This document shows, one piece after another, positions 55,626 through 64,000 of a stretch of DNA of 64,000 nucleotides; the first letter of the stretch is position 1; every line of letters begins with the position of its first letter. This DNA is from Lineolata rhizophorae. Taxonomy: Eukaryota; Ascomycota; Dothideomycetes; Lineolatales; Lineolataceae. The notes beneath the pieces were generated by a model. That model searched no databases and was not told the DNA's origin. It saw only the letters and a list, made by a program, of their open reading frames with translations. The position numbers and the translations under genes were made by a program. The stretch is taken from NCBI GenBank assembly GCA_010093515.1, contig MU001688.1, forward strand, positions 141,940 through 205,939. The letters are read 5' to 3'.

Positions 55626-57701
55626 TTACGGTTTCTTCTCACCCTCGCCGCTCTGCTCACCACCCTGCTGTTGCTGCTCAGCCGCCTGCTCGCCCTGCTG
55701 GCCCTCGCTCGCGCGCGCTTTGTGCATCTGGTCGAACAAGGTCAAGCTCGCGCTCTGCAGTTCGTCCGTCTTCTCCTTGAGCTCCTCAGCGGTAGCCTCG
55801 CCCTCGCCGGCCTGGCTCTTGCTGACGTACTCGCGCAGGGCCGTAATCTTCTCGCGGATCTTCTCGGCCTCAGCCTTGTCAAGGCGATCCTCAAACTCCT
55901 TGAGCGCCTTTTCCGTGTCGTTCACGACGCTATCGGCACGGTTCGCCGACTCGATGGCCGCCTTGCGCTGCTTGTCCTGCTCACCGTACCGCTCCGCATC
56001 TTTGACCATGTTGTCGATCTCGGACTCGGACAGACCGGAACCGGAGGCAATGGTGATGCTCTGATCTTTGCCCGTGCTCTTGTCCTTGGCATGCACATGC
56101 ACGATCGAGTCGGCATCGATGTCGAAAGTCACCTCAATTTGGGGAACACCACGGTGCGCAGGCGGGATGCCGACAAGCTGGAAGTTACCCAGCAGCTTGT
56201 TGTCACGAACAAGCTCACGCTCACCCTGGTACACCTTGATCTCCACGGCAGATTGGAAGTCGGCGGCAGTGGAGAAGACCTGCGACTTCTTGGTGGGAAT
56301 CGTGGTGTTCCGGTTGATCAAGCGGGTGAAAACACCACCCAGAGTCTCGATACCGAGAGAGAGGGGAGTAACATCGAGCAGAAGAAGGTCGGTAACTTCG
56401 CCAGAGAGCACAGCACCTTGAATGGCGGCACCAATAGCAACAGCCTCGTCAGGGTTGACACTCTTAGCTGGGTCACGGCCGAAGATGCTCTTGACGGATT
56501 CAGTAACCTTAGGCATACGGGTCATACCACCAACAAGGATAACGTCCTGGATGTCCTTAGCCTGGAGGTTGGCATCCTTGAGAGCCTTGCGAACCGGGTC
56601 CACCGTCTTGGTAATGAGCGGGTCAACGAGGTTCTCAAGCTGGGCGCGCGTAAGCTTGGAGTTGATATGCTTGGGACCGGACGCGTCAGCGGTGATGAAT
56701 GGGAGGTTGATATCGGTCTGCAGGGAAGAGGAGAGCTCGATCTTTGCCTTCTCAGCCGCTTCACGGATACGCTGAATAGCCATACGATCGTTGGAAAGGT
56801 CGATGCCCTGCTCCTTCTTAAACTGCTGGACAAGATGGCGGACGAGAGAGATGTCGAAATCTTCACCACCAAGATGGGTATCACCGTTTGTTGACTTCAC
56901 TTCGAAGACACCGTTCTGGATCTCAAGGATAGAGATATCGAAGGTACCACCACCAAGGTCGTAGACGGCGATGACACGGTCTTGCTCCTTCTCGAGACCG
57001 TAGGCCAGAGCGGCGGCCGTCGGCTCATTGACCACACGCAGCACATTAAGACCAGCAATCTGGCCAGCATCCTTGGTGGCCTGGCGCTGGGAGTCGTTGA
57101 AGTACGCAGGCACCGTGACAACGGCGTTCTTGATATTCTTGCCAAGGAAGCTTTCCGCAGTCTCCTTCATCTTGTTAAGGACGAAGCCACCAATCTGGCT
57201 GGGCGAGTACTTCTGGCCGTGCGCCTCGACCCAGGCGTCGCCGTTGGTGTGCTGGATGATCTTGTACGGCACCTGCTGGATGTCGCGCTGCACTTCCGGA
57301 TCACTGTACTTGCGGCCGATGAGACGCTTGGTCGCAAAGAGCGTGTTCTCCGGGTTGACGACAGCCTGACGCTTGGCGGCAATGCCGACAAGACGCTCAC
57401 CCTCCTTGGTGAAGCCAACGACAGATGGCGTCGTCCGCGTGCCCTCGGCGTTCTCGATAATGCGTGGTTGCTTTCCCTCCATGACCGCAACGGCCGAGTT
57501 GGTGGTGCCCAGGTCGATACCAATGACCTGACCGCGCACCTTCTCCTGACCCGACGAACCGCTGCCGGTGTCGGCATATCCTCGTCGTGCAGTGAATGAT
57601 GTGCAAGCACTGAACGGCGATGGGCGGAAAGAGGGAGCTGTGCGGGAAATAGAGGAAGCTGCGCGAGGCAGGAACCCTCTTGATAACCGTGACGTGAGCA
57701 T
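55626..57701 (-). CDS. SSC1: Mitochondrial Hsp70 (Ssc1)
   Basis: Single-exon frame of 691 aa. The first 45 residues are a mitochondrial targeting sequence rich in Arg, Ser and Ala ([15 protein letters not shown], then ARRGYADTG). The ATPase domain starts at [16 protein letters not shown] and has [22 protein letters not shown] and [10 protein letters not shown]. The substrate-binding domain includes [14 protein letters not shown] and [15 protein letters not shown]. The lid ends in a Gln/Glu/Gly-rich tail ([16 protein letters not shown]) where yeast Ssc1 is shorter. In the matrix it is the import motor subunit with Tim44 and a folding chaperone. The antisense strand is widely open (407 codons), as often in Hsp70 genes. 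Divergent from the DUF2415 gene. Confidence 0.97.
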   Translation of the reverse strand: MLTSRLSRGFLPRAASSISRTAPSFRPSPFSACTSFTARRGYADTGSGSSGQEKVRGQVIGIDLGTTNSAVAVMEGKQPRIIENAEGTRTTPSVVGFTKEGERLVGIAAKRQAVVNPENTLFATKRLIGRKYSDPEVQRDIQQVPYKIIQHTNGDAWVEAHGQKYSPSQIGGFVLNKMKETAESFLGKNIKNAVVTVPAYFNDSQRQATKDAGQIAGLNVLRVVNEPTAAALAYGLEKEQDRVIAVYDLGGGTFDISILEIQNGVFEVKSTNGDTHLGGEDFDISLVRHLVQQFKKEQGIDLSNDRMAIQRIREAAEKAKIELSSSLQTDINLPFITADASGPKHINSKLTRAQLENLVDPLITKTVDPVRKALKDANLQAKDIQDVILVGGMTRMPKVTESVKSIFGRDPAKSVNPDEAVAIGAAIQGAVLSGEVTDLLLLDVTPLSLGIETLGGVFTRLINRNTTIPTKKSQVFSTAADFQSAVEIKVYQGERELVRDNKLLGNFQLVGIPPAHRGVPQIEVTFDIDADSIVHVHAKDKSTGKDQSITIASGSGLSESEIDNMVKDAERYGEQDKQRKAAIESANRADSVVNDTEKALKEFEDRLDKAEAEKIREKITALREYVSKSQAGEGEATAEELKEKTDELQSASLTLFDQMHKARASEGQQGEQAAEQQQQGGEQSGEGEKKP

Positions 57702-59130
57702 GTTGGCTACCGAGGAAGGGGGACACGGTTCACGCTGGCAAAGGAGGGGAGGGAGGACTGAGGTAGCAGTTGCGGCGATGAGAAGAGAACAGGATGGGGA
57801 AGAGGATGGATGAAGGAGGAGAATTGAGATGGATGGGTTGATGGTTAGGGAAGCAGAAAAGGGAGCTTCGGGAGAAAAAAATTATGACGGCGACGGAAGC
57901 TCATGGAAGAACATGGTCCCGGAGCCGGGCTTGGCGCCGAGCTTTCGGCAACGCGGGCCCGCTGCATTACCTAGGTACGTGACGGAAGCCTAGATTGCCC
58001 GGACCGTCCCGAGCATTTGCCTTGGGAGCCGCCGATTTGAACTGCCCTTCTTCAGACGGCCATTACTGTATAAGTCGCAACATTGGCAATGCCCAGGTAC
58101 CTCCCTACTACGTAGGTAGGTACGCACATTGGAGCCGCATCGGTGACCTGCGCAGCCATGGCCCGATGCAACTACCTTCTTGGGCTTGGGACAGCACTAC
58201 ACAGCATGTACGTAGTATGTAGTCTATTGAAACACGTCTCAGGCGTCGAGCTTGCACTGAAGGCTACATGAGAGCCTACATAGCCCCGTCTGGCCTGCGG
58301 GGCGCAACGGTTTAAGTAAGCCTGCAAGATGAGTACGTCTTGGCACATGAATAGGAGGGCGGCAGACGAGGGCCGTAGGCGTCGAGACCAAGCGGGGGCG
58401 AGCGCCACAGCTGCACGAGGCGGTGGGCGCGGTCGCGCGTGGCGCGACAAGCGTCTTCCAGAAGTCGCGTTGGCCCTGTCGCGTCGTCTGATAAATGCGA
58501 CGCCGTCAGCAGCCGAAGAGCGCGCCAGCCAGTGCCGGGCCAGAGTGAAGCCATCAGCCGGGCTGGAGCTGGGCGTCGGCATCTTATCATCACCGCCGCG
58601 GATCGAAGGCTCGAAGCCTTCTCCCGCAGGCTTGGCCGAAGACGTTTGCTGCAGCGGCGCATTAGTTTCCAATGAGAAACCAGTACGAGAGCTTCGCGAT
58701 GTGACGAGCGTGGACATGTGCCGCCCGGAGGACCAGACGTTATAATCTCCGTGAAGCCCGTCCCTTTCGGCGCAGCACTCGCGCCCGCAGAGTCGCTCCA
58801 AGACAGCACCAACGTCGGTTCCGCTCTGCCAGCGCCGCTGGACTGCCCGGGGAAGGCGCGCTCGAGTCGCAAGCTAATCGGACCCCGCCATTACGTAGCA
58901 GCCACACCCGGCCGCTCCGGTCGCGCTTGCCTGCCGCAAACATCCACCTCACCCGCCACACCCACGCGCATCATTCGCCATCGCCCGCGCTCCTCGACCC
59001 ACGCTCCTCTTCTTCCTCTGCCCGTTGCCGCGCAACCTTCTTCCAACCCCTCCACGAGCCGGGCGCGCACTGCTAGCGGACCATGCGCGCATTTTAACCA
59101 GCTTGCACCGCGACACGCTGCCCCAGCACT
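57702..59130. promoter_or_regulatory. Divergent spacer, SSC1 / DUF2415 gene
   Basis: This 1.43-kb region separates two divergent start codons. Nearest SSC1 are two heat-shock-element-like clusters: CTTCGGGAGAA (57866-57876) and GGAAGCTCATGGAAGAAC (57895-57912), both arrays of alternating GAA/TTC-like units. CCTAGG and TACGTA motifs occur at 57969-57978 and about 58105. From about 58300 to 58740 the sequence is GC-rich with several inverted repeats and a long minus-strand frame of odd composition. The far right is pyrimidine-rich, typical of the DUF2415 gene's leader. Confidence 0.55.
58481..58621. repeat. Inverted repeats in the SSC1/DUF2415 spacer
   Basis: Two short perfect inverted repeats were read directly: GCGTCG...CGACGC (58481-58486 and 58498-58503, 11-base loop) and GAAGGCT CGA AGCCTTC (58605-58621, seven-base stem, three-base loop). 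Both could fold in RNA or DNA. The second superficially resembles a tRNA T-arm but the T-loop pattern is not satisfied. Confidence 0.5.
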
Positions 59131-62100
59131 ATGGCTGCGGATGATTTTCTGTACGGCTAAGCCCCAACTAGTCTCCAGTCCGCCCCGGCATCGGCATACA
59201 GCGGCGCAATCTAATCGCTCCCGCTTGAGGGCGACCTGCGACGCCACAAGCTGCTGCCGAGGCATCCTCCCCTAATCCTAGAATCCGATACTCACCGGAA
59301 GCCTCCCAGTTCCTACGAGACCGAAAACCTCATCCTCCCCTCCAGAAACTTCTATCCGTTGAGCATTCCCGTATCGTGAGTACCCTCGGCCTAGGCTACC
59401 CTACGCATGATTGGCGAATGCGGCTCCCGCGGCTCCTGCGGCTCCTTCGTGCCAGAGTGCTAACACGTGAGCCCGGAACAGCCACTATCAGCTGCGTCAC
59501 TTCATCAGCTCTCCCGAGCCCGACATCCTCTATTACGCGTCTGGCCGCGATGTTTACAGGCTCAACACGACGACTCGTGACCTGATCCACGTCGCTGAAC
59601 TGCCGTTCGAGGCTCGCTGTACCTCCTCTGGCTACGGTTGGATCTGCGTTGGCGGCGAAGATAGTGGCCTCTTCGCCATTATCACTCTCAACGATGCGCC
59701 TTCAATTTCACACAATGGCAGGCCCGTCACTCCCTCCTTCCCGCGCCCCGGATTGCGGGTCGAGCGCATTGGCTCGCAAATCGTCAACTCAATATCCGTC
59801 CACAAAATCCCGGGTAGCAGCGTCGGGCCCGGCCGCTCGGAGGAGGACGAGGTCGTGGCCGTCCTAACCAACAATGACCAGACGATGCGCATCTATTCGT
59901 TGACGCACGAGGGAGAAGCAGCGAGGATTGACTTTCCTTTCCCTATGAATCACGCGTCTATCTCTCCCGATGGGCGCCTACTTGTTGCAGTCGGAGATTC
60001 TCACGTTGCCTATTTCTTTGAGCGCAGGGACCGGCCCGGGTGTCCCGCTGACACTGACAAGCCTCCCGCCACCAAAGCTAAGTCTGCCGCCTCGACCTGG
60101 CAACTTCTTCGTGCACATACTTTGTACCTCCCCAAGTATAGGACTGCATGCGCCACCGGGTACTTTACCACGGCCTGGTCACCCTCAGGATCTCTGGTTG
60201 CTGTGGGAGCTGAAGCAGGTTACATCACTGTTTTCGACAGCAAGATCATCCAGGAAGTTCCTTATGCGGCTTCCAATACCATCGCGTCACTTACCTGCTC
60301 TTCTGCCGATCACATTAAGCCTTACATAAACACCGCCCGTCCACGCCGCGCGAAGATGTCCTCCAGCAACCCACGCTCTTCAAGGCCTGAAAAGCCTCTC
60401 GACGACATCCCTGATGCCATGGATGCGGAAGTCAAGGTCATTGCATCGACGCGCCCATATCACAATACTGGTCCAGGAGCTGTTCGTTGCATGCTGTTTT
60501 CCCCATCACCTTGGGACCTACTGATCTGGGCTGAAGACCAAGGCCGCGTTTGCGTCAGCGATTTGCGTGACGGACTCACGTCGCGGCAGGTATTGGATCT
60601 CCACCTTCCAGGCCAGCATGAGGAGCAAGGCCAAGACCAAGCAAAGCCAGCCCCAGATGTCCGCTTCGTTCAAGTGAACGATATCACCGCATTTGCAGAA
60701 GATCAGCGAGTCGGTGAGGACGCAGCGCGCGAGACTGGACAGGCAGTTCTTAATGGTGAAGATTTGAGGGATGAAGAAGCGCCAGACCCTGACTTGGAAC
60801 CTACGCAACGCGCCAATATTCAGGAATTGCGTCGGCTGCGTGGTGTACTCATGAGGCGTTATCACGCGCCAATTCGGACCACGAGGATCGCCGCGAATAG
60901 CTTAGGTTGGAGCAGCAGGAATAACTTTCCCACTGGATACCATCGTACGCTGTTGGGAGAATTGACCTCGGAAGAGCAACAAATTTTAGACGGCTTGCGA
61001 GAGGGACGTTTAAGGGAAGAGGCTAGAGCAGCGAGGCAGTCGAGCGGCGATGAAAATGCTGGTCCACAGAGCGCCAATTACGGCCACATTTCTCCTCCCC
61101 CCGCCAGCCCAGGCCACAATAATAGTGGCGGCTCCGGTATGAACATCGATACCGACTTCCCCGCTCTAACTCGCACGTCAGCTGCTCCAGCCACTCCTCC
61201 TGAACCCATGGTCGCCGTCCCGAGCTGGAATCCGTGGTATTTCCGCCAATTGAACGACCAAGACGTTCGCGATTTTGTCCGCCTAGTCAGCGAGTCCCAG
61301 CATCGCACGCAGTCAGATGTTATTGACGAGGGTGGCTCGGGAGAAGGCCCGCCACCAGTCCATAGGGATGTTGAGAGCGATGACATCGAAAACCTTGTAA
61401 TTCTGGACAACGATAGCGGAATTGGCGATCATGACGATGTCGCAGATGGACACAATGACGATGGTGATGTCCATATGGACTATGGATTACACGATGGGGA
61501 TCAGCGCACTTCTCATACCGAATTCAACCCAGCGTTTCCGCCGAGCGAGGCTGAACTGGCGGGTATCCCGGAAAACGAGGCTTCCTCTAGAAATAGAGAT
61601 ACCGACAACGCTAGCGCAACCCATAACGGTATCCACGCCCCTGCGCCGCTGACGGAACAAGATCGCCTCCGCAATATGGACATCCAGGCCCGTTGGCGTC
61701 TGATTCGCTCCCGTCAACATGCTATATTGCGCGACGACTCAAACGAGACGGGCCACAACAGCCCTACCGCGGGCTTCCTCTCGACAACGAACCTTCCGAT
61801 TCCGCGCTCCACGTCTCCGGCTCAGATGCCAGCTAGCACCGGCGTCTCGAACTCCTCTTCTCCCACGGGGAGTGTCAGCGCCGCTAACCGGATTACTACC
61901 AACCCCGCCGCGGCGATCACGACCACCTCACTCGTTCCTGCGGTCGCCACTTCGCCCTTCTATCGCCGCGCTGCTCGCATGGGGGGTGCCTATGCACCTG
62001 AATCCGCTGGCGCTGAGATCTATTCACGCGCAGGGCTACGCGGTCTCACGGCGGCCGCTGCAGCGGCCGGCATAAGCGTGCAGGTGGCGAGGCGCGTGCA

Positions 62101-62317
62101 AGTGCCTGGCGGCACCACGCGCATCGTGCGCGGCCCCACTGTGGGCAGCGGCACGTCGTTTCCGGTGGGGTTCCGCGAAGAAGACGGGGTGAGGACCGCT
62201 GGCTTGGCGTGGGGCGCTGCGGGAAATAGCTTGTGGGTGGGCTGCGAAGAAGGGCTTTGGGAGATGAAAGTGGACACCTTTAGCAGAAAGGGGATGGAGG
62301 CTTGGAGCGTGTGTTAA
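59131..62317 (+). CDS. DUF2415 WD-repeat-like protein
   Basis: Three exons: a 20-base first exon 59131-59150 (MAADDFL), 59262-59375 and 59482-62317; introns 111 and 106 bases, the second with a CTAAC branch site. Product 989 aa. Across the second junction the reading gives FYPLSIPVSHYQLRHFI and SPEPDILYYASGRDVYRLN, the conserved start of a family of fungal beta-propeller proteins. Blades are seen at MRIYSLTHEGEAARIDFP, NHASISPDGRLLVAVGDSHV and FTTAWSPSGSLVAVGAEAG. The DUF2415 block is near 380-420: LFSPSPWDLLIWAEDQGRV with SDLRDGLTSRQVLDL. Residues 430-900 are mostly acidic or Ser-rich disorder. The C-terminus (LAWGAAGNSLWVGCEEGLWE) returns to propeller-like sequence. Function is unknown; a scaffold role is a guess. 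Confidence 0.9.
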
Positions 62318-63807
62318 TTAGCTGGAAGCTACAGAAATGGCGAAGACTCTGCTGAAGGGAACACGCGTTTTAAGTACTGGAAGAGTTCAGCAGGATATGG
62401 GACACGCCACCTCCAGTGCTTGCCTTTTGTTAAGCCTGGGATGAGTCTGATTGGATTGACCGGGTTGGGTGGCTGTTCTTTCTGTTTTGTGTACTTCACT
62501 TTTGTGTTGGCTTAATCACTTTTTCTTTGTTTTTCTATCTCTTGTTCTCTTGTGTATTTTTTTTTCCGAGCATGTTTTTTGCACTCTTGTCATACGTGGG
62601 TTTTGTACAGCATCCCTGGTATCTTGCATGGCTCAGCGGGTATTTCTTTTAACGGTGCTGAGGATGGTTCTCAAATGATGGCGCCCGGAGAGAGCACAAC
62701 GGGCATGGGTGGCCATTCAACCGGTACAGAGTGGTTTGCCAAGGCTGTGAGAGACCAACTGTGGACAAAAGACAGCATGGACGAAGATAGTCAAAGCTGT
62801 GCCACAAGGCCCACGATGTGGCGTATCAGCCATCAAGGCTGAGAATGATTTGAGTGGCTCAAATCTCGGTCGAGAGGTCATCCAACAAAGCCCTCGACCA
62901 TGACTTCTTTGCTCGGTCACCAAAGGCTTAGTTTGTTAAGTTTCTTACGAGTTGCTTGGGTTTCTTTGCTCTCTTTCTGTTGTGGTTTTTCACTGTAGCT
63001 ATAACTCTGGTTTCCGCATTGATATCCCAGGAGCATATTTTCCAGTGGATTCGGTGTTGCCTTGCATCTCGAGGTGACTGGCTGGCTAGCGATAGGGGAT
63101 GTTATGTCTAAGTGGGATACCAGGGCTGGTTGAGGCACCTTGATGAGGCGCCTTAGTTGGGTAGTGTAGGTGTTGCGTGTGGCTCTCTGAATACAATAAC
63201 TACTCCAGCCCTTTGACTGACGGTTGGGCCTTTTGGATGCCATGATGTCAGGGCATGCAATTACTTTAGCGAATACATGTCTAGTTGAATTCAGAGGTAG
63301 TGAAAGGGTGACATTCTGCAGTCCAACATGATCCGGTCTTGAGTCACGTCATCCCTAGCTATTCCCAACTTGCTTCAAGATGCGAATCGGCTAGATAAGT
63401 TATGCTATTCCTGATTAGCTCAAACATGATTTGGTATAGACAAGTCCTTTGTGCTTGCACCAAGAAGTACTCCTCGACACCTGATTGCCAGTGCTCGACC
63501 GATACACCTGCGTGCAGCCGGTCCATCTCGTTCTTGTCTTTCAATGGAATACATTGGCTCCGACTAGGATCATTGGGCCTCCCCGTACCAACCGTCACAA
63601 CAAACCAGTGTCCGATACACCATAAACCAAGGCATGACTTCCGGAGGGTCGGTTACCGTGTCGAAATTCCACGCAAGCTCAACGAAAAGTATTCTTTAGA
63701 TTTGGACATTCTCTTGCCAGTGGATATAAGTCTAAGAGCTTTAACATTCAGTATATTGCCGCACCAAATCACGTGTCGCTAATCGACTATTGATAGGCAC
63801 CAGGCAT
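62318..63807. other. Spacer between the DUF2415 gene and a WD40 gene
   Basis: The first 250 bases are a T-rich 3' flank. Bases 62600-63750 are of medium GC. Short minus-strand frames (62917-63243, ATG, 108 codons; 63359-63598) and plus-strand frame 62552-62842 give no recognisable products and show no shared splice signals. I cannot tell whether they are noise or remnants. Confidence 0.4.
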
Positions 63808-64000
63808 TCACACATCGGCCCTGCCAGCCCCTATTTCCGCATATTCCAGCCATTGCCCAGTGTGAGATTTCTTCCACGTGCGGATCGCGCCATCATCACC
63901 CGTAGATACAAGTAGATCACCTGTAAGCAGTATTTGTTAGTGGCACAACTTTCTCCCAAGTGTCACTAAAGACGAGACAGGAAGGAAATCATTTACCTGC
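63808..64000 (-). CDS. 3' end of a WD40-repeat protein (partial)
   Basis: Only the terminal exon (63920-63808) and four bases of the previous exon (64000-63997) lie in the window, separated by a 76-base intron with a GTAAAT donor, a CACTAAC branch site and a TACAG acceptor. The phase is kept across the junction. The last 37 residues contain the closing blade DLLVSTGDDGAIRTWKKS with HTGQWLEYAEI, then a stop. The GDDG...W pattern with a following TGQW is reminiscent of Seh1/Sec13-class beta-propellers (nuclear pore and SEA complexes), but too little is visible to be sure; other WD40 proteins end alike. Confidence 0.7.

Noticed and set aside
55671-56894. A 407-codon plus-strand frame antisense to SSC1
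   Set aside because: Open antisense frames are common in Hsp70 genes because of their codon bias. The product shows no domain, while the sense frame is an unmistakable Hsp70.
58590-58640. A tRNA T-arm-like hairpin
   Set aside because: The stem is good but the loop does not follow TTCRANN, and no acceptor stem, D-arm or A box could be placed around it.
62552-63598. Several short frames on both strands as a possible gene remnant
   Set aside because: No shared splice signals, no recognisable protein and no repeats at the ends; nothing supports a gene or element.

Overview
The window looks like nuclear chromosomal DNA of a filamentous ascomycete, most likely a Sordariomycete. The signs are protein-coding genes with short introns (about 50-200 bases, GT...AG, CTAAC-like branch sites), fungus-specific families (fungal_trans regulators, Ecm11-domain, DUF2415, EHN-type epoxide hydrolase), pyrimidine-rich leaders, and long GC-rich spacers full of CCTAGG and TACGTA palindromes. 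I see no rRNA, no convincing tRNA, no CRISPR array, and no element I can identify as viral or transposon-like.

Layout. 1-538: 3' end of an unrecognised gene (+). 539-5566: long spacer without a supportable gene. 5567-7403 (-): CorA-like membrane protein with a GIN in place of GMN. 8239-9916 (-): ZNG1/COG0523 zinc-chaperone GTPase, six exons including a 12-base microexon. It is divergent from MOB3/phocein (10266-12270, +), a STRIPAK subunit. 12271-20633: an 8.3-kb gene desert leading to a C2H2 plus fungal_trans transcription factor (20634-24258, +). 24259-30537: AT-richer island holding a coiled-coil orphan (26517-26972, +), an F-box protein (27650-29050, +) and a predicted two-exon orphan (29590-30237, -). 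30538-32050 (-): epoxide hydrolase. 33535-38502 (-): a giant Hos3-type histone deacetylase. 39669-41480 (-): PNS1 choline-transporter-like protein. 42551-44238 (-): Ecm11-domain protein, divergent from an F-box protein (44708-45984, +). 46559-49561 (+): large disordered protein with hydrophobic C-terminal helices. 52206-53369 (+): mannitol-1-phosphate 5-dehydrogenase. 55626-57701 (-): mitochondrial Hsp70 SSC1, divergent from a DUF2415 beta-propeller protein (59131-62317, +). 63808-64000 (-): last exons of a WD40 protein.

The genes do not form one pathway or a biosynthetic cluster. They are mostly housekeeping and signalling functions: zinc metallation, STRIPAK signalling, chromatin deacetylation, mitochondrial import, meiosis and mannitol metabolism. 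No clear new system stands out. The most unusual material is the AT-rich island with two orphan candidates, the 8.3-kb palindrome-rich desert before the transcription factor, the hairpin-rich SSC1/DUF2415 spacer, and the very long tails of the Hos3 and MOB3 proteins. Exon boundaries were read by eye from splice signals, frame continuity and remembered family motifs; no database search was possible.
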